The notes under the pieces: model-generated
What the model saw: the letters and a program-made list of their open reading frames with translations, nothing else
Told to the model about the DNA's origin: nothing
Databases searched by the model: none
Made by a program: the position numbers and the translations under genes
Part shown: positions 54,658 to 63,516 of the stretch, in pieces
Numbering within the stretch: the first letter of the stretch is position 1
How the letters are laid out: each line of letters opens with the position of its first letter
DNA from: Psychrilyobacter atlanticus DSM 19335
GTDB taxonomy: Bacteria > Fusobacteriota > Fusobacteriia > Fusobacteriales > Fusobacteriaceae
DNA length: 64,000 nt
Reading direction: 5' to 3'
NCBI RefSeq assembly: GCF_000426625.1
Contig: NZ_KE384547.1
Location: 418,986 to 482,985 of the forward strand

Positions 54658-55971
54658 TTAGTCACCTTTTTTGTTTACTACGAAGTTTAGTGGACAACCT
54701 TCGAATCCAAAGGCTTCTCTAAACTTATTCTCAATATATCTAACATATGAGAAATGTAATAATTCTGGATGGTTACAGAATATAACAAATTTAGGAGGTG
54801 CAGATGAAACTTGTGAGCAGTAGTTAACTTTGATAGCTCTACCTTTTCTAGTAGGAGGAGCATTAAGAACCATAGCTTCTTTCAATACAGTATTTAATAA
54901 TCCAGTACTGATTCTCTTATGATATTCTGCATGAATTAAGTCTACATGATCGATTAATTTTAATGTTCTTTGACCAGTTAAAGCTGATACAAATTCGATA
55001 GGAGCATAACTTAAGAATGGTAGTTCAACCCTTAAATATTCTCTCATCTTATGCATAGTTTTAGTTTCTTTTTCTACAATATCCCATTTATTTATAACAA
55101 TAACGATCGGCTTTTGTTCCTCATGGGCAATACCTGCGATTCTTTTATCTTGTTCAGTAAGACCTTCCTTACCATCTAGTAACATAAAGCAAACATCGGC
55201 TCTTTTGATACTCTTAATTGCTCTAAGTACAGAGTAATATTCTAAATCTTCTTCTATTTTTGATTTTCTTCTGATACCAGCAGTATCTATAAGTACATAT
55301 TTTTCATCATTGTGCTCAAAAGATGAGTCAATAGAATCACGAGTAGTACCAGCGATATCACTGACGATACTTCTTTCTTCTCCTAATAATCTATTAGTTA
55401 AAGATGATTTACCGGCATTTGGTCTACCGATAAGGGCAATTTTAATTCCCTCTTCCTCTTCAGGTAAATCTAACTGATTGATATGTTCTACAACTGTATC
55501 TAACATATCTCCTAAGTTTACTTTATGTTCTGCTGATACAGGAGCTAAGTCTTCAAAACCTAATCCCCAGAAATCATATGTGTCTTCTAATTGAGCTTGG
55601 AAGTTATCGATCTTATTTACACATAAGATTACATGCTTATTTTTCTTTCTAAGCAGATAAGCTACTTCTTCATCTAAAGCAGTAACTCCAGCTTTTCCAT
55701 CTACAACAAATAGAATAACGTCAGCTTCGTTCATAGCAACTTCAGCTTGTTTTTTGATGTTAGCCATCATAAAGTCATTATTTCTAGGCTCTAATCCACC
55801 TGTATCTACTAAGATGAATTCTGTTCCACACCACTCAGTTTCTCTATAAAGTCTGTCTCTTGTAACACCTGGTTGGTTATCAACGATAGCTACTCTATCT
55901 CCTACTAATTTATTAAATAGAGTAGATTTTCCAACATTTGGTCTACCAACTATGGCAACTATTGGTTTCAT
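54658..55971 (-). CDS. der: Ribosome biogenesis GTPase Der (EngA)
   Basis: Tandem GTPase for 50S assembly; 437 residues. The first G domain has 'GRPNVGKSTLFNKL' and 'DTGGLEPRNND', the second 'GRPNAGKSSLTNRL' and 'DTAGIRRKSKI', and the C-terminal KH-like domain ends the protein. All GTPase motifs are intact. It is convergent with minE and preceded by GGAGG. Confidence 0.97.
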   Translation of the reverse strand: MKPIVAIVGRPNVGKSTLFNKLVGDRVAIVDNQPGVTRDRLYRETEWCGTEFILVDTGGLEPRNNDFMMANIKKQAEVAMNEADVILFVVDGKAGVTALDEEVAYLLRKKNKHVILCVNKIDNFQAQLEDTYDFWGLGFEDLAPVSAEHKVNLGDMLDTVVEHINQLDLPEEEEGIKIALIGRPNAGKSSLTNRLLGEERSIVSDIAGTTRDSIDSSFEHNDEKYVLIDTAGIRRKSKIEEDLEYYSVLRAIKSIKRADVCFMLLDGKEGLTEQDKRIAGIAHEEQKPIVIVINKWDIVEKETKTMHKMREYLRVELPFLSYAPIEFVSALTGQRTLKLIDHVDLIHAEYHKRISTGLLNTVLKEAMVLNAPPTRKGRAIKVNYCSQVSSAPPKFVIFCNHPELLHFSYVRYIENKFREAFGFEGCPLNFVVNKKGD

Positions 55972-56157
55972 AATTTATTTCCTCCTATTAACTCCTTGAC
56001 CCTCTTTTATCTGACAGTACTTTTTTCCTTTTAGGAAGAGTGATCTGTCTAATTTTACTTTATTTCGTTCTTTGAAAAATCTAGATTTTAAATTAAGTTT
56101 TAAATATATTAAATCTCAATAATCATAGATTCTCTAGAAGGAGAGGGGAAAGAAGAA

Positions 56158-57996
56158 TTATTTTTTCTTCTTAAATTTATTTGTACCCTTGAACTTATTA
56201 TTCTTGGGTTTATTAGTTTTTTTATTTTTTCCATCACTATGGACTGTATCGTCTTTAGAGCTTTTATGGTTTTTATTATAAGAATTTCCCATATATCCAT
56301 TTTTGGCATCTTTATCGATTAAAATATCTTTTTGTTTATACTTTCTAGCTGTATCTTTTTCTACCTTCATAGATTTTCCTGTAAATGGATCTATCTCAGT
56401 ATAATACATAAGAGTAGAGTATGTCGATGGGGTAGGAGTAAAAATTTGAACTTGTTCAGGATTAACCTTTAATTCATGACTGGCAAAATTCTTTAGATCT
56501 TTCATATGTCTCTCATTGCACCCAGGATGAGCAGCAATCAGATAGTAAGTTAAAAATTGTTTCTTACCTAATCTGTCATTTATCTTATAGAATTCATCCT
56601 TAAATCTTTTTAGTACATCTTTTCCTTGTTTTCCCATAAGACCTAAGATCTCATCTTCAGTATGTTCAGGAGCTATCTTCAATTGTCCTGATACATGGTC
56701 TTTAACTAAGTTTTCTAAGTATAAAGATCCACATTTATTGTCATCCATAATAAGATCGTATCTTATTCCAGAAGCTATAAACACTTTTTTGACCCCTTCT
56801 ACTTTTTTTACTTTGTCCAGTAATTCCAATTGTTTGTTATGGTTTACATTTAAGACCTTGCAAGTTTTCGGATACATACACCTGATATCTTTACAGGCAC
56901 CTAATTTTTGTTTTTTCAGGCACTCAATTCCATACATATTAGCTGTAGGACCGCCAAGGTCAGAGATATACCCTTTAAATGATTTCATTGTGGAGATATC
57001 TTCTACTTCCTTTACGATAGAATCAACACTTCTTTCAGTGATGGTTCTGCCTTGATGAACTGCAATTGCACAGAAGTTACACTCACCATAACAACCTCTA
57101 TGGGTAGTAACTGAATGTTTGATAGTATCGAGAGCTTTTACTTCTCCCATCTTTTTATAGTATGGGTGGAGTGCTCTCTCATATTCTAATCCATAGATCT
57201 CATCCATCTCTTCAGTTGAAGGAATAATTGATGGAGGATTTTGAATCAGATATCTAGTGTCTTGTTTTTGTGATAACCCTACAGCTGTAATATGATCATT
57301 GTTTACATAAAACTTTTCAAAAGCTTCTATAAATTTGTGTTTGTCAGCCTTGCATTCATCGAAACTAGGCAGCTCTAAATATCCAGCTTTGGCTTCCTTT
57401 GCAATATAGCAAATTCCACGAATATTACTATAATCATCTCCATTTTGAATGGTGTGAGCCAGTTCTAACATAGATTTTTCACCCATTCCGTAAGAAAGGA
57501 TGTCGGCTTTTGAATTGAATAATATTGATTTACGTAATTTATTTGTCCAGAAATCATAGTGAACGGTTCTACGTAAACTAGCTTCTATCCCACCAATAAC
57601 AATTGGTTTAGGTGTTTGCTTAAAATTTCTCTTTATAAGGTTTGTATATGAAATAGTGGCTCTATCAGGACGTCTGTTATTTAACCCACCTGGAGTAAAG
57701 TCATCTTTCTGCCTTCTTTTTCTAGTAGCAGTATAGTTTGCCACCATGGAATCAACACATCCAGCAGAGATCCCCCAATATAAGTTCGGAGCTCCTAACC
57801 TTTTGATATCCTCATTACTATCTATATCTGGTTGGGCAATTATTCCCACCTTGAATCCGTATTTCGACAGATATTTCCCTATAACGGCACTTCCGTTATA
57901 TGAACTGTCTACATAGGAATCACCAGAAACCAGGATTATGTCCAAAGAATCCCAGCCTAATCTATCCATTTCTTCTCTGGTAGTTGGTAAAAACAT
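56158..57996 (-). CDS. YgiQ family radical SAM protein
   Basis: A 612-residue radical SAM protein of the UPF0313 group. The cluster motif is 'CYGECNFC' with cysteines 302, 306 and 309; the N-terminal domain resembles a B12-binding fold, starting 'FLPTTREEMDRLGWDSLD'. Function is unknown. The last ~45 residues are a Lys/Asn-rich tail that is absent from many relatives. It is divergent from the YheO-like gene. Confidence 0.9.
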   Translation of the reverse strand: MFLPTTREEMDRLGWDSLDIILVSGDSYVDSSYNGSAVIGKYLSKYGFKVGIIAQPDIDSNEDIKRLGAPNLYWGISAGCVDSMVANYTATRKRRQKDDFTPGGLNNRRPDRATISYTNLIKRNFKQTPKPIVIGGIEASLRRTVHYDFWTNKLRKSILFNSKADILSYGMGEKSMLELAHTIQNGDDYSNIRGICYIAKEAKAGYLELPSFDECKADKHKFIEAFEKFYVNNDHITAVGLSQKQDTRYLIQNPPSIIPSTEEMDEIYGLEYERALHPYYKKMGEVKALDTIKHSVTTHRGCYGECNFCAIAVHQGRTITERSVDSIVKEVEDISTMKSFKGYISDLGGPTANMYGIECLKKQKLGACKDIRCMYPKTCKVLNVNHNKQLELLDKVKKVEGVKKVFIASGIRYDLIMDDNKCGSLYLENLVKDHVSGQLKIAPEHTEDEILGLMGKQGKDVLKRFKDEFYKINDRLGKKQFLTYYLIAAHPGCNERHMKDLKNFASHELKVNPEQVQIFTPTPSTYSTLMYYTEIDPFTGKSMKVEKDTARKYKQKDILIDKDAKNGYMGNSYNKNHKSSKDDTVHSDGKNKKTNKPKNNKFKGTNKFKKKK

Positions 57997-58165
57997 ATTT
58001 ATCTCCCTCTATTACATTACACTAAAATAATCATTCTAAAATACTATATATTATATCATATATGCACTGTTATTGCACGGGGAAATCTTTTGTATAAATT
58101 AATTTCTATGGCAAAAAAATCTTTTATGGTAAAATAAATTATAATATTTAAGGGGGGAAATGATT

Positions 58166-58807
58166 ATGGTAGATTCTAAATTAAAATCTTATATACATTT
58201 GGTTAATTTCATAGCTGATTTTTTAGGACCTAATTATGAAGTTGTACTTCATGATGTGAGAAATATAAATAATTCAATAATAGCTATAAAAAATGGGCAT
58301 ATTTCTGGAAGAAAGGTAGGGGGACCATTAGCGGATCTTTCCTTTAAGCATATAAAAGAAAATAGGAATAGTGATAAAAAATATCTGCTCCTATACGGGA
58401 AAACAAAGGATGGAAGACAGCTTAAAACTTCTACATATTTCATTAGAAATGAAAAAGAAGATATCGTAGGTTTATTTGGAATAAATACCGATATTTCAAA
58501 TTTTGTAGAACTCAAGAAAAGGATGGAAAACTTTATCAACTATGGTGGAAATAATATTGTAGAGGACAGGGAAGAGGAACGGTTTGAAAGTTCCATTGAA
58601 GATATCATGGATTCTATAATAAATGAAGTTATTACAGATTCTAGGATCTCTGTAGATAGAATGGATCACCTAGAAAAAACAGAGATAACTAAAAAATTAA
58701 ATTTAAAAGGGGTATTTTTGATAAAGGGGTCGGTTGCCAAGGTAGCTGAAAAATTAAAAACCTCAGAAGCAACAATGTATAGATATATAAAACAGGTAAG
58801 TAAATAA
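58166..58807 (+). CDS. YheO-like PAS/helix-turn-helix regulator
   Basis: A 213-residue regulator. Residues 1-~115 form a YheO-like PAS domain ('FLGPNYEVVLHDVRN', 'GHISGRKVGGPLADLS', 'GLFGINTDIS') and the C-terminal ~60 residues form a helix-turn-helix ending 'TSEATMYRYIKQVSK'. Relatives include DauR, which controls D-arginine catabolism; the ligand here is unknown. ATG 58166 is favoured because GGGGGG is 8 bases upstream; 58160 is too close. Confidence 0.85.
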   Translation: MVDSKLKSYIHLVNFIADFLGPNYEVVLHDVRNINNSIIAIKNGHISGRKVGGPLADLSFKHIKENRNSDKKYLLLYGKTKDGRQLKTSTYFIRNEKEDIVGLFGINTDISNFVELKKRMENFINYGGNNIVEDREEERFESSIEDIMDSIINEVITDSRISVDRMDHLEKTEITKKLNLKGVFLIKGSVAKVAEKLKTSEATMYRYIKQVSK

Positions 58808-58850
58808 TCAGCATGGTATTGCATCTAAATGGGTAGAATTTACGACACTA

Positions 58851-58895
58851 TAGAAAAAAGGAGGAGAATTAATAAAATTCTCCTCCTTTTTTCTA
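58851..58895. terminator. Bidirectional terminator between the regulator and MATE genes
   Basis: Perfect inverted repeat of 20 bases (58851-58870 with 58876-58895) around AATAA. Its right arm includes the stop codon of the minus-strand MATE gene. Confidence 0.9.
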
Positions 58896-60206
58896 TAAAC
58901 TATAAAGCTTTAAGATTTTACATTTTTTTATGAATCTATATCCGATAATGGTTGTTAAAACTTCTGCTACAGGCATGGTAAACCATATGCCTTCTACTCC
59001 CCATATCATAGGGAATACTGTGACTCCTATGAAAACAAATATTATTCCTCTAAGAGCTGAGATAAAAGCAGAAAGTTTAGCATTTTCAATAGCGGTAAAG
59101 TATGCTGCCATTACCATATTTATGCCATTTAAAAAATAAGCAAAACAATAAATTTTAGCAGCTTTACTTGTGAATACTAAGAGTTCGTCATTAGTAGAAA
59201 AAGTTCTTATGATATCTTCGCTAAATATAAACATAGATGTAAAAGCAATACTTCCAATGATGAAAACTGTTTTCATAGCCAAAGCGAGAATACCTCTAAT
59301 TACATATCTTTCATTAGCACCTAAACTATAGCTTATAATTGGCTGTATACCTTGGGAAACTCCTAAAAGAAGGGCGAAAACAACGGTGTTGACATAGTTT
59401 ATAATACTAAACGCAGAAACGCCTATTTTCCCTATTTCTCTCATGATGATGAGGTTAAATATAAATATTATAAACCCTAAAGAGAGCTCACTTACAAATT
59501 CTGAAGAACCATTAAAAATACCTCTGAGAAGGAGGCTAAAGGAAAAATCAGGTTTTACAAATTTTAACTGACTGTCACTTCTAAAAAAATCAACAATAAG
59601 TATTAGCGTTGCTACCGTTTGAGATATTCCTGTTGCAAGAGCAGCTCCTTTTAGACCATAGTCAAACTGGATAATAAAAATGTAATCTAAAATTATATTT
59701 AAGACTCCACCTATGATCAATGCACTCATAGAGTAGGTAGGTCTACCATTTGTTCGAACAAAGATCTCTAAAAAATAAGTTCCCATAAAAAAAATATTGA
59801 AGTACATAATCATAGTCATGTATTCTATAACCATGTTTTTTAAAGTTCCAGTAGCTCCTAAAAAAATAGCAGTCTGCTCTGGAAAAGTTAGAATAAAAAA
59901 GCTTACTCCACCAGCAACCAAAATAAGGGTAAGTACAAAGAAACTAAAAATTTTACTGGCTTCATGGAGTTTTTTCTCTCCCATTTTTATAGCTACTATA
60001 GTAGCACTTCCTGTGGCAATCATTATATTCAATGCAAATGAGAACGCTATAACTGCTTCAACCATATTAACAGCAGCTAAACCATCACTTCCCACAGCCT
60101 TACCTATAAATATACCATCTACAACGACATATAATGAAGTTACCATCATTCCAACAACACCTGGAATTGTATATTTAAAAAATAATCGTCTTATATCTTT
60201 TTTCAT
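58893..60206 (-). CDS. MATE family efflux transporter
   Basis: A 437-residue membrane protein with 12 hydrophobic segments, of the NorM/DinF superfamily. It starts 'RRLFFKYTIPGVVGMMVTSLYVVVDGIFIG', the usual MATE N-terminus (helix 1 with the conserved Pro and Asp), and the second half repeats the pattern. Na+ or H+ drives drug or metabolite export in this family; substrate unknown. A possible promoter lies upstream (60281-60311). Confidence 0.9.
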   Translation of the reverse strand: MKKDIRRLFFKYTIPGVVGMMVTSLYVVVDGIFIGKAVGSDGLAAVNMVEAVIAFSFALNIMIATGSATIVAIKMGEKKLHEASKIFSFFVLTLILVAGGVSFFILTFPEQTAIFLGATGTLKNMVIEYMTMIMYFNIFFMGTYFLEIFVRTNGRPTYSMSALIIGGVLNIILDYIFIIQFDYGLKGAALATGISQTVATLILIVDFFRSDSQLKFVKPDFSFSLLLRGIFNGSSEFVSELSLGFIIFIFNLIIMREIGKIGVSAFSIINYVNTVVFALLLGVSQGIQPIISYSLGANERYVIRGILALAMKTVFIIGSIAFTSMFIFSEDIIRTFSTNDELLVFTSKAAKIYCFAYFLNGINMVMAAYFTAIENAKLSAFISALRGIIFVFIGVTVFPMIWGVEGIWFTMPVAEVLTTIIGYRFIKKCKILKLYSL

Positions 60207-60563
60207 GTATTTCTCTCCTTTTGATGTTCATACCTATAATAGAAGTTTTATGTTATTAATAAAAGCTTGACTTATAACATATTATAAACCCTAAAGGTAG
60301 TTTATGGTCAAGGATTATTTTTCTTTCGTTCTTTTATAAAAAACTATTTCGTACTCTTTTTCAGAAAAATAAATATATTAGATACTGGAATTGTGATTTT
60401 TTAGGTCTCTTTAAAAGATTGCTCATAATTCCGTTAAACGTCTTTTTTGTTTGAGGTTATGTGCTAGACTTTCTGAGGAGAATTTTTAATTTATAAATAT
60501 ATTGAAAAAATTTAGTATTATATTTATTTGATAATCTATGGTTTGTAAAAAGGAGAAAAAATT
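60207..60563. other. Intergenic region between MATE gene and envelope-protein cluster
   Basis: No gene is visible. It should hold the divergent promoters: one for the MATE gene at 60281-60311 and a possible one for the + strand cluster (TTGAAA at 60502-60507, TATTTG at 60525-60530, 17-base spacer). Confidence 0.45.
60281..60311 (-). promoter_or_regulatory. Possible promoter of the MATE gene
   Basis: On the minus strand TTGACC (60306-60311) and a perfect TATAAT (60281-60286) are separated by 19 bases, a little longer than ideal. Confidence 0.5.
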
Positions 60564-60941
60564 ATGCTAATTGTAATATATGCATTATTATCTTGTATGT
60601 CTATTTTTGATAGTGGAGATGTAAATGATGAGATTATAAAAATAAAAAAAGAGCAAAATATAGAAATTATAAATGGAGATGAAAAAAGCAGAATTATAAA
60701 TAATAGTTTTTCAAATCAAACTATAGATAGCTATGGATTAGAACTCTATTATTCTTATGATAAAACGGAAAAAAGAAAGAATTATGGTATTAATAGTATC
60801 ACTTCTCCTATAGGGTATATAAACGATACTAAAAAAAATCAAGGGGTTTTGATCGATGTTTTAGATAATACCTTTATACCTACCATTGGAATTAAATGTA
60901 AATTTAATCCATCTATAGAGTTTCAAGGTGAAAAAAATTAA
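60564..60941 (+). CDS. Small hypothetical envelope protein (possible lipoprotein)
   Basis: A 125-residue protein with a short hydrophobic start followed by 'LLSC' at residues 8-11, which resembles a lipobox, although the N-terminus lacks the basic residues of a typical signal. The rest has alternating hydrophobic residues and Tyr ('GLELYYSYDK') as in beta strands, and no cysteines except one near the end. No family is recognised. It lies 14 bases before an outer-membrane beta-barrel gene, which suggests an envelope location. Confidence 0.5.
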   Translation: MLIVIYALLSCMSIFDSGDVNDEIIKIKKEQNIEIINGDEKSRIINNSFSNQTIDSYGLELYYSYDKTEKRKNYGINSITSPIGYINDTKKNQGVLIDVLDNTFIPTIGIKCKFNPSIEFQGEKN

Positions 60942-60955
60942 GGAAAGGTGAAAAA

Positions 60956-62257
60956 ATGAAATTTAAAGAGGTATTTAATACAGTTATAGTTATTGTAGGA
61001 ATATTAGTAAGTAGTGTTATCGCAATGGGGGAAGAAATAAGTAACTCTAATTTAGAAGGTGAGTCGAGAAGTAAAATTTTATTTTTTAGTAATACTGAAT
61101 TATCCAATACCCAAAATAGCGGTCAAGGGACATCTATAAACTGGTTATCAGAGCCTAAAAGACCATTGATAGGGCAAAAATATGATCCTTTATTTACAGA
61201 TGGAGGAGATGCTATCTATGGATTAGATTTTATACCAACCCTTTCAAAACAAACCTATGATTTAATAAATCATAATAATGGAGTTATTTATAACAATATT
61301 ATTAAAAATGCTAAGTTCCTAGAAAAGGGAGAACATTCTTATTATGTTGGAGTAGATGGATCTATTTTTTCTGATGATCCCTATGATAATGTTTTGGGGT
61401 ATGGGAGTGATATTACCAGTGCCTATTTTGGGATGGACTATAAAATCCATGAACAACTTCGTTTAGGAGGAATCTTTAATATAGGGCAGTCTGAATATAA
61501 TTATGAGGATAGCAGTAGTTCTAGGGAAGATACATTTTTTCAAGGAAGTTTTTATTTAGACCATAAGAATGAAGAAAATCTAAGGTTTATCTCTATGATT
61601 TATTTTGGGAAAACTAACTCTGATTTAAAGCGATATTATAACGCAACACTTTATAATGGAAATAAACCGGGGATTTCTGTAAATGAAAATGCGACTAGTG
61701 ATATGGAAAATTATTATTTTGGAATAAATAATAATATAAGCAAAAGATATGATATAGATAAATTTAAAACTTCATTTTATTATGCACCACGATTTCAATT
61801 TAATGCTGCTTATTTAATGCAAGATAATATTGAGGAATCTACGACCTCATCTGATTTTAATGGCCTATCTATTGAAAGTGAAGATTCTTATTCATTAAAT
61901 TCTTCTGTAGGGATTGCCATAGGAAAGGATTTTCTTTTAAAAGATAATAAAAAATTTAATATTGAATTTGGAGTAGATCTTCTCGTAGAATTTGGGAACC
62001 CATATTCTGAGGTAACAAATAAAAGTAATTTTAATGACAGAGCTCCCATTAGTGGATTTCCGCCTAAAAAAGGAGAACCTATAGGAAAGAACAATACCAT
62101 TGAAGGATATGAGTCAGATTATATTACTGTTGCTACTTCCATTAGAGGCTATTATGAAATGAATGATAATTTTTCGTTTTATGGAGGTATTAATTATAAT
62201 TTTGGAGAAAATGAAAAAATTATTTTGGGGAATTTAGGAATCAATTATATTTTTTAA
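60956..62257 (+). CDS. Outer membrane beta-barrel (autotransporter barrel-like) protein
   Basis: A 433-residue protein with a signal peptide ending near residue 24 ('VIAMGEE'), a short soluble region of about 80 residues, and then about 300 residues of alternating aromatic beta strands of the autotransporter barrel type, ending 'LGNLGINYIF' with the C-terminal phenylalanine needed for Bam recognition. There is no large passenger domain. Fusobacteriota carry many type V proteins, so a reduced autotransporter is plausible. Its stop is directly followed by the next gene's leader. Confidence 0.75.
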   Translation: MKFKEVFNTVIVIVGILVSSVIAMGEEISNSNLEGESRSKILFFSNTELSNTQNSGQGTSINWLSEPKRPLIGQKYDPLFTDGGDAIYGLDFIPTLSKQTYDLINHNNGVIYNNIIKNAKFLEKGEHSYYVGVDGSIFSDDPYDNVLGYGSDITSAYFGMDYKIHEQLRLGGIFNIGQSEYNYEDSSSSREDTFFQGSFYLDHKNEENLRFISMIYFGKTNSDLKRYYNATLYNGNKPGISVNENATSDMENYYFGINNNISKRYDIDKFKTSFYYAPRFQFNAAYLMQDNIEESTTSSDFNGLSIESEDSYSLNSSVGIAIGKDFLLKDNKKFNIEFGVDLLVEFGNPYSEVTNKSNFNDRAPISGFPPKKGEPIGKNNTIEGYESDYITVATSIRGYYEMNDNFSFYGGINYNFGENEKIILGNLGINYIF

Positions 62258-62292
62258 TGAAAGTAATTGATAAAAATGAGGAGACAAAAAAC

Positions 62293-63189
62293 ATGAAAAA
62301 ATTAGTTTTAAGTTTATTTATTTTGTTTACGACGACTTTGGTTGGGATGGATTTATCCACAGAAGTAAATAACGGATCGCTTGATATAGAAGCTCCTATA
62401 GATAAAGCTTTTGATACGAATATAGATAATAAATATATTGAAAACAAAGAAGAAAGAGAGAGACTTTTCCCTCTATTTAGGGAAAACATAGAAGCTCAGA
62501 ATATACAGTTACCCCTTCCATTTGGAGTTTCTGTTATGGGGAATGTTGCAAATGTTGAAACTGGTGGTCAAGGGTTAGATATAGACTTTGGAGGAGGAAA
62601 GGAATTTACAGATATAGGGCTTAAAGTTGATGGAGATTTAACCGCTCAAGTTAGTGGATTGATGTTAGATTTTTATCCCTTACCATTTTTAAATGTTTTT
62701 GGTTATGCCGCCTATATTAGGACTAGTGGTGACTTAAAAATAGGATTTGAAAACACCAAAATGACCAGTGTAAATTTTGGAGACGATGGACAGGCCTATG
62801 GACTAGGGATGAACCTTGCAGGGGGTTATAAAAATTTCTTTACAGGGTTAAATGGGTCTTTATCATTCTCTAAAATGAATAAAACAGGAGCTTTAAAACA
62901 AACCTTTATTATTACTCCGAGGATAGGGATAAAAAATGAAAGCAATACATTTCAGCTTTGGGCAGGACTTATGTATATGAATAAAAACAGTGAATTACAG
63001 GGTGATATGCCTGCAGGCACTGTTGGATCTCTTCCTGCTTTTTCATATTCTTTGAATTTAGAAGGGCCTGAAACTTCTCCTACTATAGGATTTAGATATG
63101 AGCCTGTCGAGCATTTTGAAATTATATGTGAAGCATTTTTAGCTAGTGATTTTAATGGTGTTAATATGAGATTAGCTTATAGGTTTTAA
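62293..63189 (+). CDS. Outer membrane beta-barrel protein, hypothetical
   Basis: A 298-residue secreted protein. The signal peptide is 'MKKLVLSLFILFTTTLVGM', a helical linker rich in Glu and Arg follows, then strands with Gly-rich turns ('NVETGGQGLDIDFGGG', 'GLGMNLAGGYKNFFTG') and a C-terminal 'NMRLAYRF' ending in Phe. These features mark an outer-membrane barrel, with no better family assignment possible by eye. The start at 62293 follows GAGGAG; the frame open to 62257 would put 12 charged residues before the signal peptide. It is in line with the preceding two genes. Confidence 0.7.
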   Translation: MKKLVLSLFILFTTTLVGMDLSTEVNNGSLDIEAPIDKAFDTNIDNKYIENKEERERLFPLFRENIEAQNIQLPLPFGVSVMGNVANVETGGQGLDIDFGGGKEFTDIGLKVDGDLTAQVSGLMLDFYPLPFLNVFGYAAYIRTSGDLKIGFENTKMTSVNFGDDGQAYGLGMNLAGGYKNFFTGLNGSLSFSKMNKTGALKQTFIITPRIGIKNESNTFQLWAGLMYMNKNSELQGDMPAGTVGSLPAFSYSLNLEGPETSPTIGFRYEPVEHFEIICEAFLASDFNGVNMRLAYRF

Positions 63190-63214
63190 TGAAGTTAGAT
63201 AAAAAGGTATTGAA

Positions 63215-63304
63215 TTACTCTAGATTTTCCTTATCATAATATCTAAGAGTTTCAACTGTTATATTATGTAGTCTGGCTTCCTCTCCAATTAAATATTTTT
63301 TCAT
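63215..63304 (-). pseudogene. Truncated MerR family regulator, N-terminal fragment
   Basis: A 29-codon minus-strand frame starting at ATG 63304 (after AAGGA) and ending in TAA. It translates to a MerR-type N-terminus: 'YLIGEEARLHNITVETLRYYDK', with the helix-turn-helix and the 'TLRYYDK' signature. A MerR protein normally has 110-300 residues, so the gene is cut shortly after the first helix-turn-helix. No continuation is seen in any frame before the neighbouring barrel gene. Confidence 0.7.
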
Positions 63305-63443
63305 TGTCGTCCTTCTAGGGGAAAAAAATATTAAATAAATAATATCATGAATATTGTTTAAAATTATTATTATTTTTAGTTATTTAATGGAAGGTATCAG
63401 CAGGTTAATTTCATCCTTCTAAACCAATAAAATATAGAGTGTA

Positions 63444-63472
63444 TTTGATAACTTATTCCAAATATGATAAAA
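63444..63472 (+). promoter_or_regulatory. Promoter of yebC
   Basis: TTGATA (63444-63449), 17-base spacer, TAAAAT (63467-63472), 45 bases before the start codon. Confidence 0.65.
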
Positions 63473-63516
63473 TTGTTAGGTTATATAAAAGAAAATAATA
63501 AGCGGAGGTAATTGAG

